Assembly (NCBI GenBank): GCA_014379045.1
Contig: JACMMK010000071.1
Coordinates: 1-9,246 of the forward strand
From: Burkholderiales bacterium
GTDB lineage: Bacteria > Pseudomonadota > Gammaproteobacteria > Burkholderiales > CAIKXV01
Direction of reading: 5' to 3'
DNA length: 9,246 nt
In this document: positions 1 through 6,151 of the stretch, piece after piece
Position numbering within the stretch: position 1 is the first letter of the stretch
Layout: each line of letters starts with the position of its first letter
Notes under the pieces: model-generated
Seen by the model: only the letters and a program-made list of their open reading frames with translations
Told to the model about the DNA's origin: nothing
The model's database searches: none
Translations under genes and position numbers: made by a program

Positions 1-301
1 AGATCGGCCCGGCCAGCACGATGATCTGGTCGGCGCTCTCCTCGATCTGGCGCAGCCGCTCGAAGTAGGCGACCGCCGAGCCGATGTACTCGACGCCGAC
101 GCCGAGCAGCGTCGGCACCGACACGCCGAGCAGTTCGGACAACTTCTCGAGCGTGTCGATCTTCGCGAGTTCGCCCTTCTCGAAGCGGTAGAGCGCCGCG
201 CGCGAGATGTCGAGCCGACGCGCGATCTCGTCGGCGGAGAGTCCGGAGCCGAGCCTGAACGCCCGCAGCCGGTTTCCGATATCGTCGAATCGAAGCGCCA
301 T
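1..301 (-). CDS. XRE-family helix-turn-helix transcriptional regulator (N-terminal part, cut by window edge)
   Basis: The reading frame opens at the CAT complement at 299-301 and stays open for 100 codons to the left edge, so only the N-terminus is visible. Residues about 9-67 match a Cro/C1-type DNA-binding domain: an amphipathic first helix (IGNRLRAFRLGSGLS), then the helix-turn-helix at about 21-40 (LSADEIARRLDISRAALYRF), then the family-typical EKG, TLEKLSELLGVS and a LLG end. After it comes a helix (residues 71-90) and a hydrophobic IIVLAGPI stretch that could begin an effector domain. XRE proteins bind operator DNA in the cytoplasm, commonly as repressors. The gene is divergent from the dihydroxyphthalate decarboxylase-like gene, 116 bp away, so control of that gene and of itself is a reasonable inference. 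No strong Shine-Dalgarno precedes this ATG. The effector cannot be told from this fragment. Confidence 0.85.
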   Translation of the reverse strand, partial: MALRFDDIGNRLRAFRLGSGLSADEIARRLDISRAALYRFEKGELAKIDTLEKLSELLGVSVPTLLGVGVEYIGSAVAYFERLRQIEESADQIIVLAGPI

Positions 302-341
302 CGAGCCCGTTGATCGGCGGCAGCGCCGGAATTCGCCACGA

Positions 342-361
342 CCGCGAAGAAATCGTCGCGG
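342..361. promoter_or_regulatory. Inverted repeat in divergent intergenic region, possible operator
   Basis: CCGCGA (342-347) and TCGCGG (356-361) form a perfect inverted repeat with an 8-base spacer. It lies in the 116-bp gap (302-417) between the divergent XRE regulator and the dihydroxyphthalate decarboxylase-like gene, where a self-regulating repressor would bind. Arms this GC-rich arise easily by chance in such DNA, and no convincing -35/-10 pair was recognised nearby. Confidence 0.25.
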
Positions 362-408
362 CCGATGGTACGCGATTCATCCCTCCTCACTGCTTTCGAA
401 CCGACCCT

Positions 409-412
409 GGAG
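409..412 (+). promoter_or_regulatory. Ribosome binding site that decides the start at 418
   Basis: GGAG sits 5 bases before ATG 418. The open frame extends upstream to a TTG at 310, but that extension would nearly fill the divergent intergenic region and lies outside the family-like part of the protein. The site therefore supports ATG 418. Confidence 0.6.
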
Positions 413-417
413 TCGCC

Positions 418-1410
418 ATGCCCCGCCTGACCCTATCGATCGCCATCGGCGAATACGACCATGTCACTGATCTGGTTACCGGACGTGTTCCAGTCGAAGG
501 CATCGATCTGGTGGTGAGTCACCTGCCCACCGAGGAGATCTTCTACCGCTCGCTGCTGCATCGGGAATGGGACATCTCCGAAGTCTCGATCGGCAAGTAT
601 GTCGCGCTGCGCGCGGCGGGCGACGACTCGGTCACCGCGATTCCGGTGTTCCCGTCGCGCGCGTTCCGCCACTCGATGTTCTATGTGCGCGAAGACGGCG
701 GTATCCGCAGCGCCTCCGATCTGATCGGCCGCACGATCGGCATTCCCGAATGGGGACAGACCGCGGGCATCTACGGCCGCGGTTTCCTCGCCGACACGGC
801 GGGGCTGCCGCTCGCCTCGATCGAGTGGGTGCAGGCAGGACTCAACGACGCGGGACGCACCGAGAAGGTCAAGCTCACGTTGCCCCAGGGCGTACGCCTG
901 CGACCCGAACCGACGCGCACGCTCAACGACATGCTGTTGTCGGGCGAAATCGATTGCGCGATGACCGCGAGCCCGCCGCGCGCGTTCGTGCAGGCGCCGG
1001 GCAAGGGCATCGTGCGGCTGTTCCCCGACTATCGCGCCGCCGAGGAAGATTGGTACCGCGCGACCGGCATCTACCCGATCATGCACGCGGTGGGCATCCG
1101 CACCGAGGTGCTCACGCGTCACCCGTGGGTGGCGATGAATCTGTATCGCGCGTTCGATGAAGCGCGGCGCCGTTCGATGGCCCGGATGGACAACATCGGC
1201 ATGTCGCATGCGCCACTGCCGTGGTTGAAGGACACCTGCGACCGGATGCGTGCGCTGTTCGGCGCCGACTGGTTCCCGTACGGCGTCGACGCCAATCGCA
1301 CGACGCTCGAGGCGCTCTGCCGGTATGCGCACGCGCAGGGGCTCGCCGATCGCGCGCTCGCACCGGAGGCGTTATTCGCACCGACGGTGTTGTCGACGTT
1401 CAAGGTCTGA
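418..1410 (+). CDS. 4,5-dihydroxyphthalate decarboxylase-like protein (periplasmic-binding-protein fold)
   Basis: A 330-residue protein that resembles the 4,5-dihydroxyphthalate decarboxylase family of phthalate catabolism, recognised from memory of family motifs: an N-terminal strand with an (E/D)YD motif (residues 4-15), GRVPVEGIDL at 22-31, LPTEEIFYRSLLHREWDISE at 36-55, IPVFPSRAFRHS at 75-86, DLIGRTIGIPEWGQTAG at 101-117, and later TGIYPIMHAVGIR. The family has a type 2 periplasmic-binding-protein fold. No signal peptide is visible (it begins MPRLTLSIAIGEYD), so it is probably cytoplasmic, which suits an enzyme better than a transport receptor. Length is normal for the family. The start at ATG 418 is supported by GGAG at 409-412. 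Bug protein 1 follows 110 bp downstream on the same strand and may be co-transcribed. Many family members are annotated by similarity only, so the substrate, and even decarboxylase activity, are uncertain. No other phthalate-pathway gene is present in the window. Confidence 0.85.
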   Translation: MPRLTLSIAIGEYDHVTDLVTGRVPVEGIDLVVSHLPTEEIFYRSLLHREWDISEVSIGKYVALRAAGDDSVTAIPVFPSRAFRHSMFYVREDGGIRSASDLIGRTIGIPEWGQTAGIYGRGFLADTAGLPLASIEWVQAGLNDAGRTEKVKLTLPQGVRLRPEPTRTLNDMLLSGEIDCAMTASPPRAFVQAPGKGIVRLFPDYRAAEEDWYRATGIYPIMHAVGIRTEVLTRHPWVAMNLYRAFDEARRRSMARMDNIGMSHAPLPWLKDTCDRMRALFGADWFPYGVDANRTTLEALCRYAHAQGLADRALAPEALFAPTVLSTFKV

Positions 1411-1445
1411 ATCGCCGCACGCGCGCTCGCCCACCGGCCAACAGT

Positions 1446-1457
1446 CGCGCCGGCGCG
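1446..1457. repeat. 12-bp GC palindrome between two co-directional genes
   Basis: CGCGCCGGCGCG is a perfect palindrome in the 110-bp gap between the decarboxylase-like gene and Bug protein 1. It has no T-tract after it, so it is not a convincing intrinsic terminator. It may be chance in GC-rich DNA or a weak stem that separates expression of the two genes. Confidence 0.25.
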
Positions 1458-1520
1458 CAATCCGGTACCTTTATTGCTCCGGCTGCATGGGTCGAAGCTC
1501 CGAGCGAAAGGACTGCCGTA

Positions 1521-2525
1521 ATGACGTTACGTATCGCACCCCCGCGCCGCCGCGTGCTGCAAGGCGCGCTCGCGGTCTTGTTCACCGCCGCCGTTGACAG
1601 CGCCTTTGCGCAATCCGCAGACCGAGCAGCCTTTCCGTCGCGCGCCGTGCGTTTCCTCGTCCCCTTCGCCCCCGGCGGCGGCAACGACTTCATCGCACGC
1701 ACGCTCGCACAGCGCCTGTCGGAGGGGCTCGGGCAATCGGTGCTCGTCGACAATCGCGCAGGCGCGGGGGGGCTGTACGCGACCGAACTCGCCGCGCGCG
1801 CGCAGCCCGACGGCTACACGCTGCTGCTCGGCTTCATCGGGCCGCTGTCGATCTCGCCGACGATGCAGAAGGTGAACTACGACCCGATGCAGGACTTCAT
1901 AAGCCTCGATTTCTTCGCCTCGTCGTACCACTTGCTCGTGACCCACCCGTCGGTGCCGGCGAAGACGGTGTCCGAGCTGATCGCGTTCGCGCGTGCGAAT
2001 CCCGGCAAGCTCAACTACGCATCGAGCGGCTCGGGCGCGAACCTGCATCTGTCGGGCGAACTGTTCAAGATGGTCACCGGCACCGACCTGGTGCACATCG
2101 CGTACAAGGGCGCAGGGCCGGCAGCCGCGGCGGTGCTGTCGGGCGAAGCGCAAGTGATGTTCTCGTCGATCACGGCGGCGTTGCCGCTGACTCGCGCGGG
2201 CAGGCTGAACGCGCTCGCGATGACGAGTCCGAAGCGCTCGCCGCTCGCGCCCGAGGTGCCGACGTTGAACGAGCAGGGGATCGTCGGCGTCGAAGTGCCG
2301 TCCTGGTACACGCTGATGGCGCCGGCGAAAACGCCACGCGAGATCGCCGAGCGGCTGCGCGCCGAGGTGCGGCGGGTAGTGGCGATCGCCGAGTTCCGCG
2401 ACGTCTTGCTCAAGCAGGCGATCGACGTACAGACGATCTCGCAGGCAGAGTTCACCGCGTTCCTGAAAGCGGACACTGCGAAGTACGCGACGGTGGTCAA
2501 GCGCGCGAAGATCACGGCCGAATGA
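1521..2525 (+). CDS. Bug/TctC-family tripartite tricarboxylate transporter substrate-binding protein (copy 1)
   Basis: A 334-residue periplasmic solute-binding protein of the Bug family (TctC domain). The N-terminus carries PRRRVLQG, a twin-arginine-like motif (residues 8-15), then a hydrophobic stretch and a likely cleavage after AFA (residue 30), so Tat or Sec export is plausible. The mature part shows family landmarks in order: FPSRAVRFLVPFAPGGGND (Asp56 ends the PxGGxxD loop), VDNRAGAGG, the QPDGYTLL strand, LVTHPSVPAKTVSELIAFA, LNYASSGSGANLHLSGELF, VHIAYKGAGPAAAAVLSGE and EVPTLNEQGI. Bug proteins bind carboxylates such as citrate, glutamate or aromatic acids between two lobes; the ligand here is unknown. 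ATG 1521 was chosen because AAAGGA at 1507-1512 precedes it by 8 bases and the signal peptide starts there, although the frame is open further upstream. No membrane subunits (TctA/TctB) lie beside it. Confidence 0.93.
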   Translation: MTLRIAPPRRRVLQGALAVLFTAAVDSAFAQSADRAAFPSRAVRFLVPFAPGGGNDFIARTLAQRLSEGLGQSVLVDNRAGAGGLYATELAARAQPDGYTLLLGFIGPLSISPTMQKVNYDPMQDFISLDFFASSYHLLVTHPSVPAKTVSELIAFARANPGKLNYASSGSGANLHLSGELFKMVTGTDLVHIAYKGAGPAAAAVLSGEAQVMFSSITAALPLTRAGRLNALAMTSPKRSPLAPEVPTLNEQGIVGVEVPSWYTLMAPAKTPREIAERLRAEVRRVVAIAEFRDVLLKQAIDVQTISQAEFTAFLKADTAKYATVVKRAKITAE

Positions 2526-2532
2526 GGGCGGC

Positions 2533-2545
2533 GGCGCGCGGCGCC
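2533..2545 (+). terminator. Short GC hairpin just after the Bug 1 stop codon
   Basis: GGCGC, loop GCG, GCGCC forms a 5-bp stem starting 7 bases after the TGA at 2523-2525. It is followed by TGTCTCTG rather than a run of T, so this is at best a weak intrinsic terminator. The position, after the last plus-strand gene before a convergent gene, fits. Confidence 0.3.
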
Positions 2546-2648
2546 TGTCTCTGCTAGTCGGCCGCGAGTGCCATCCCGGCGCGCTGACGAACGACGTCGA
2601 GGTACGACCGCCGCGCCCAAAGGCAAACCTCGCGACGAGTGCGATCGG

Positions 2649-2662
2649 CTTGACTGGTCAAG
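2649..2662. repeat. Perfect 14-bp inverted repeat in the convergent gap
   Basis: CTTGAC-TG-GTCAAG is a perfect inverted repeat with a 2-base centre. It lies in the 250-bp space (2526-2775) between the 3' ends of Bug 1 and the MmgE/PrpD gene. It is less GC-rich than its surroundings and looks more like a regulator operator than a terminator (no T-tract), which is odd because no gene start adjoins it. Nothing else recognisable was found in the gap. Confidence 0.4.
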
Positions 2663-2775
2663 TGGTGCGCATCTGCAGCGTGGGGCCGTGTTCTGCTCCA
2701 GAGCGCCCATCACCGCACACTGGACGCCGACGGCAACGCCGCCTCGGCGATCACGCGGTGTGTTGACGGCCGCGA

Positions 2776-4221
2776 TCAACGCTCCTCGTTCAGACCCAGT
2801 CGCGAAGTAAACGCGCCGACATCCTCCACAGCGTCGATATCGAGCATCCCATCGAGAAGGGCTTGGGCGCGGGGCGCGGGCACGACGCGCGCGGCATTGG
2901 CCAGGAACTTCTGTTGAATCTCCGCCGCCATCATCGGCCGCTCCGGCGAGCCGCGATTGATATCTTCGCGCGCGGCGAACTCCCGGCCGTCCACGGTCCT
3001 CACTACGACGCCACCCGAGTAGTGCTGCGGGAAGTTCGATAGCGGATCCTCCGCGTAGTCGACGCGCGCAGCGAGCGCACGAATGCGCGGATCGGTCAGC
3101 ACCGGCGCCTCGACATCGGCCAGCGTGAACCGTCGTTGTACGGCCGCACAGGCCGCAGCGTAGTAGACGCTGAACTGCGCCCCATACGTGTCGACCGGGG
3201 CGAGTTTCGCGGCACGCGGCTCGCATACGGTGTCGATGGCTGCACGCGGCACCAGCGCGTGGATCGACGCGATGTCGTCCGGAGCCAGCCCGCCCCGCGT
3301 GACGGCTTCGATCGTCGAATGAATGATCGCATGCAGGAAATGGCAAGCCGGTACCGGCTTCAGCGCCACCTGCTCGAACGTCCACCAGCGACCGAGCGTG
3401 CCAACGAGTCGAGCGAGTTCCCCGGCGGCAACCGGCTGGTCGAGGTAGGTCCGGTACAGACCGAACCTGCCTTCGTAGGGCCGCAGGGGCCCGACGAATC
3501 CGCCGCGTGCCAGCATCGCCGCGCTCATCCCCGACACCGCAGCCCACCCTGCATGGAAACGCTTCGTCCAGGCATCTTCGGTCGTGAACTCCTGGTTGCC
3601 CGCTGCCGCGCTGTAGACGATCCCCTGGGCCATGGCGGTCTGCTCCGCGGTCAGACGCAGCAGGTGCGAGGCCGCGATCGCGCACCCGAAAGCGCCGACC
3701 ACCCCCGTGGGGTGGAAACCGCACCGTTGAAAGCCGCCCGCGGCGGCCCCACCGATCCGAATGGCACACTCGATCCCCGCCACGTACGCCGCAATCAGCG
3801 CTTTTCCGGATACCCGCAGATGGCTCGCGAGTCCAAGCACGCACGGGACCGTCGAGGCACTCGGATGCACCCGTCCGAAGATTGACGTGTCGTCGTAGTC
3901 GAGTCCGTGGGCGAGGATGCCGTTCATCAGGACCGCGTCGCGCAACTCGAGCCGGCCGCGCATGCCGATGACTGCATGAGCGCCGACGCCGAAACCGGTA
4001 AGGCCGTGCAGTGCCCGTTGCGCAAACTCGAAACTCGCCGAGGCGTACGCGACGCCGATGGTATCGAGCAGATGCATACGCGCGCATTCGCGCACGCGAC
4101 ATGGAATGGCGTCGTAGTCGAGCGCGGCGGCGAAGCGACCCAATGCGAGGGAGATCGGTTCGTTCATTCCGGGAAACTCACGATCTCGCTCCGGCTCAAG
4201 TGCTGCGAAGGAAGCGGTCAT
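2776..4221 (-). CDS. MmgE/PrpD-family protein (2-methylcitrate dehydratase / cis-aconitate decarboxylase superfamily), active-site residues present
   Basis: A 481-residue cytoplasmic enzyme of the MmgE/PrpD family. Members include 2-methylcitrate dehydratase, cis-aconitate decarboxylase and iminodisuccinate epimerase, so the family does not fix the reaction. Key motifs are intact: NGILAHGLDYDDT at 100-112 (His105, Asp108), HPS with His119, GFHPTGVVGAFG with His170, TKRFHAGWAA with Lys220, and LKPVPACHFLH with Lys288; GAQFSVYYAAACA lies in the lid region. These correspond to the residues lining the cis-aconitate decarboxylase pocket. It is the last gene of a minus-strand operon; its ATG lies only 3 bases after the stop of Bug protein 2, suggesting translational coupling. 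An in-frame ATG at 4167 (MNEPISLALGRF) gives 463 residues, closer to the usual 450-460, and is a real alternative start; neither ATG has a strong Shine-Dalgarno. The substrate is not known. Confidence 0.92.
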   Translation of the reverse strand: MTASFAALEPERDREFPGMNEPISLALGRFAAALDYDAIPCRVRECARMHLLDTIGVAYASASFEFAQRALHGLTGFGVGAHAVIGMRGRLELRDAVLMNGILAHGLDYDDTSIFGRVHPSASTVPCVLGLASHLRVSGKALIAAYVAGIECAIRIGGAAAGGFQRCGFHPTGVVGAFGCAIAASHLLRLTAEQTAMAQGIVYSAAAGNQEFTTEDAWTKRFHAGWAAVSGMSAAMLARGGFVGPLRPYEGRFGLYRTYLDQPVAAGELARLVGTLGRWWTFEQVALKPVPACHFLHAIIHSTIEAVTRGGLAPDDIASIHALVPRAAIDTVCEPRAAKLAPVDTYGAQFSVYYAAACAAVQRRFTLADVEAPVLTDPRIRALAARVDYAEDPLSNFPQHYSGGVVVRTVDGREFAAREDINRGSPERPMMAAEIQQKFLANAARVVPAPRAQALLDGMLDIDAVEDVGAFTSRLGLNEER

Positions 4222-4224
4222 GCA

Positions 4225-5211
4225 CTAGTCGGCTTTCATGTTGCGCTCGCGGATGAGGCGCCCCCATTTTTCCTGCTCGGTCTGGATGTGCCGGGTGAAC
4301 TGCTCCTGCGTGCTGGCAAGCACATCGACCCCTTCCCTGGCAAAGCGCTCGGCGAGTTCAGGGGAGCGCATCGCCTTGACGAGGAACCCGTTCAGCTGCG
4401 TGGCGATCGCCGGCGGCGTATTTGCCGGCGCGAGGATGCCGTGCCAGGTGGTCAACTCGTAGCCGGGCACGCCCTGCTCGGCGATCGTCGGGATATCGGG
4501 GGCGGCAGACGAGCGTTTGGCGCTCGTGATGCCCACGGCGCGCCAGCGGTTCGACTGGATGAACGGCAGGGCGGCCACCACGTTGGGATAGGTGATCCCC
4601 ACCTCGCCCGACAGGGTTGCAATGGCGGCCGGCCCGCCGCCCTTGTACTGGACTGCGGCGATCTCGATACCCGCAAGGAAATTGAGCAGTTCGCCGGCAA
4701 TGTGATGGTTGGTTCCGGTGCCCGCGGACGCGTAGTTGAGCGCCCCCGGGCGGCGCTTCGCCAGCGCGACCAGTTCACGCACGGATTTCACCGGCACCGA
4801 AGGATGCACGACCAGCACCGCCGGCGATTCGGACAGCAGGCAGATCGGCGTGAAATCTCTCAGCACGTCATAGGGCACCTTGCTGTACAGATACTGGTTC
4901 GCGACCAGCGGGATCGTGTGCGCCAGCAGCGTGTAACCGTCGGGCGCGGAACGCGCGACCAGTTCCGCGCCGATGTTGCCCGACGCCCCGCTGCGGTTGT
5001 CGATGACCAGCGGCTGCCCCATCAGTTCGCCGACCCTGGGCGCGATCAGGCGCGCGATGACATCGACGCTGCCGCCGGGTGGGAACGGCACCACGACGCG
5101 GACGGGTTTCGCCGGAAACGACTGCGTGAAGACAGGCGGCGCGAACAGCGCGCTTGCCAGCCCGGTCGTCGCGGCAACAACCACCCAGCGGATGGATGCG
5201 AAACGTGACAT
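4225..5211 (-). CDS. Bug/TctC-family tripartite tricarboxylate transporter substrate-binding protein (copy 2)
   Basis: A 328-residue periplasmic binding protein. A Sec-type signal peptide spans about residues 1-29 (a few basic residues, then VVVAATTGLASALF, with probable cleavage near VFT-QS). Mature landmarks follow: FPAKPVRVVVPFPPGGSVD (Asp50), IDNRSGASGNIGAELVARS, APDGYTLL, LVVHPSVPVKSVRELVALAK, LNYASAGTGTNHHIAGELLN, VQYKGGGPAAIATLSGE, IPTIAEQGVPGYE and a C-terminal EKWGRLIRE, all standard for the family. A strong GGAGGAGG ribosome binding site lies at 5213-5221. It sits between the arylmalonate decarboxylase-like gene (67 bp upstream) and the MmgE/PrpD gene (3 bp downstream), so the three are probably one transcript, and the protein plausibly captures the acid those enzymes process. 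Its partner membrane subunits are not in the window; the ligand cannot be predicted. Confidence 0.94.
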   Translation of the reverse strand: MSRFASIRWVVVAATTGLASALFAPPVFTQSFPAKPVRVVVPFPPGGSVDVIARLIAPRVGELMGQPLVIDNRSGASGNIGAELVARSAPDGYTLLAHTIPLVANQYLYSKVPYDVLRDFTPICLLSESPAVLVVHPSVPVKSVRELVALAKRRPGALNYASAGTGTNHHIAGELLNFLAGIEIAAVQYKGGGPAAIATLSGEVGITYPNVVAALPFIQSNRWRAVGITSAKRSSAAPDIPTIAEQGVPGYELTTWHGILAPANTPPAIATQLNGFLVKAMRSPELAERFAREGVDVLASTQEQFTRHIQTEQEKWGRLIRERNMKAD

Positions 5212-5212
5212 G

Positions 5213-5221
5213 CCTCCTCCT
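5213..5221 (-). promoter_or_regulatory. Strong ribosome binding site for Bug 2
   Basis: On the minus strand AGGAGGAGG ends one base before the ATG at 5211, offering two overlapping AGGAGG registers, the better one with a 4-base spacer. It is an unusually strong site and suggests high translation of the binding protein relative to the gene after it, which has no clear site. Confidence 0.6.
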
Positions 5222-5278
5222 GCGTTCGGTGGGACGCCTCTGCAAGGCGCGTCTTCACCCGGTTTCGTTTCGCCCGGC

Positions 5279-6010
5279 TCAGGCGGGCACGGCTTCCTTC
5301 GCGAAGGTACGCAGCAGCCGTCCGTAGCCCGGAATGCTGCCCTCGTAGCCGATCTTCCGGAGTGCGCCCCAGATGCTCACTTGGGTCGTACTGAGTACCG
5401 GTTTGCCCAGATCGTTCTCGAGCCGCTCGATGATGTCCATGCTTTTCCAGTTGGTACAGGCCAGGACGACCCCCTGCGCCTCCGGTCGATCCACCTTCCG
5501 GCCCAGGTCGTAGGCCGTCTCGACGTCCAGCCTGCCGATCTGCAGGTTGTCGATGACATCGAGCCCTTCCTTCGCGACCACCTCGAATCCGTTCGCCTCG
5601 ATGAACCCGCCACAGATGTCGTTGACCTTCGGGCTGTACGCCGACCCCAACGACAACTTCTGCACGCCGAGCACCTGCAGCGCCTGCAGCAACGCGGTCG
5701 AGGTCGTCGTCGCCGGTTTGCCGGTGGCGTCCTCGATCCGCTTGCTCATCTCCTTGTCGTAGCCGAGCCCCTTGAGAAAACTCGGCGCCGTCGCACCCAG
5801 CACGATGACGTCGACATCGGCCGACGCGAGCAGCTTCGATTGCGATTCGAGAGTCTCGACCATCTTCGCGATCGATTCGGTGTTGACGACAGCGATGAAG
5901 AGTCGGGCGACATGCAAGGTGACGCCGGTGGGCAGCACCTTGAAGAACTCGGTTTCAACCGTGGTGTTGGATGAGGGCACCAACAGCCCGATACGGCCAG
6001 TGAACGCCAT
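5279..6010 (-). CDS. Asp/Glu racemase-superfamily enzyme, arylmalonate decarboxylase / maleate isomerase-like
   Basis: A 243-residue cytoplasmic protein of the Asp/Glu racemase superfamily. The N-terminal loop LLVPSSNTTVETEF (9-22) is maleate isomerase-like. The first catalytic Cys of maleate isomerases and racemases is Ala73 here (VLGATAPSFLKG, 70-81), aligning by eye with the MGTSLSF segment of Bordetella arylmalonate decarboxylase, which also lacks that Cys. The segment TTTSTALLQALQVLGVQKL (101-119) and Tyr125 also match that enzyme. The second Cys is present: VVLACTNWKSMDIIE (181-195, Cys185), and the protein ends with GYGRLL (228-233). A single-Cys site suggests decarboxylation of a malonate-type acid rather than racemisation, but this is inference. 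ATG 6010 is chosen because GAGGAG at 6018-6023 precedes it by 7 bases and family similarity starts there; an ATG at 6121 would add 37 unlike residues. It is the first gene of the operon with Bug 2 and MmgE/PrpD. Confidence 0.88.
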   Translation of the reverse strand: MAFTGRIGLLVPSSNTTVETEFFKVLPTGVTLHVARLFIAVVNTESIAKMVETLESQSKLLASADVDVIVLGATAPSFLKGLGYDKEMSKRIEDATGKPATTTSTALLQALQVLGVQKLSLGSAYSPKVNDICGGFIEANGFEVVAKEGLDVIDNLQIGRLDVETAYDLGRKVDRPEAQGVVLACTNWKSMDIIERLENDLGKPVLSTTQVSIWGALRKIGYEGSIPGYGRLLRTFAKEAVPA

Positions 6011-6017
6011 GCGGATT

Positions 6018-6023
6018 CTCCTC
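6018..6023 (-). promoter_or_regulatory. Ribosome binding site that decides the start at 6010
   Basis: GAGGAG on the minus strand, 7 bases before ATG 6010. It favours this start over the in-frame ATG at 6121, whose extension would also overlap the putative operator of the divergent promoter region. Confidence 0.65.
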
Positions 6024-6071
6024 GATGGGTGAGCGCCTCGAACGGCGCTTCGCGACACGCAACGCTGCTTG

Positions 6072-6110
6072 GGAATATTGCCGTTTGTACGGCAGGGAGG
6101 ACAATGTTCC
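6072..6110. promoter_or_regulatory. Nested inverted repeats in the divergent promoter region, probable operator
   Basis: This lies in the 141-bp gap between the divergent arylmalonate decarboxylase-like and cupin operons. The inner repeat is TGCCGT (6079-6084), TTGT, ACGGCA (6089-6094), a perfect 6-bp-arm inverted repeat. The outer arms GGAATATTG (6072-6080) and CAATGTTCC (6102-6110) are complementary with one mismatch. On the minus strand a possible promoter is TTGTCC (6104-6099) and CAATAT (6080-6075) with an 18-base spacer, which would put the inner repeat between the -35 and -10 boxes, a classic repressor position. The repeats are seen directly; the promoter boxes and regulator are inference. 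No regulator gene adjoins this region. Confidence 0.5.
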
Positions 6111-6141
6111 GGCACCAGCACACCTTTTGTCTTCCACTACC

Positions 6142-6147
6142 GGAGAG
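6142..6147 (+). promoter_or_regulatory. Ribosome binding site that decides the cupin start
   Basis: GGAGAG precedes two adjacent ATG codons at 6149 and 6152. Measured from GGAG (6142-6145) the spacers are 3 and 6 bases, so ATG 6152 is the better start. The in-frame codons back to 6029 carry no family similarity. Confidence 0.55.
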
Positions 6148-6151
6148 CATG

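Noticed and set aside
433..1332. A 299-codon open frame on the minus strand
   Set aside because: It is fully antisense to the dihydroxyphthalate decarboxylase-like gene, with Arg/His-rich translation and no domain.
2568..2810. A possible 80-residue small protein in the convergent gap
   Set aside because: It has no ribosome binding site, an Arg/Pro/Ala-rich composition, and overlaps the end of the MmgE/PrpD gene; most likely non-coding.
2015..4102. A 695-codon open frame on the minus strand
   Set aside because: It runs antisense through Bug 1, crosses the intergenic gap and then overlaps the MmgE/PrpD gene in another frame. Its translation is low-complexity Arg/Gly/Ala-rich with no family motif. 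This is a typical shadow frame in GC-rich DNA.
3907..5208. A 433-codon open frame on the plus strand
   Set aside because: It is antisense to Bug 2 and part of MmgE/PrpD, both of which have strong family evidence. Its translation is rich in Arg, Gly, Asp and His with no recognisable domain.
5235..5249. CGCCT-CTGCA-AGGCG hairpin between the arylmalonate decarboxylase-like gene and Bug 2
   Set aside because: A 5-bp stem without a T-tract inside a probable operon; too weak to call a terminator or attenuator.
6029..6151. N-terminal extension of the cupin to an ATG at 6029
   Set aside because: It would read through the inverted-repeat operator region, adds residues with no family similarity, and ATG 6152 has GGAGAG in front.
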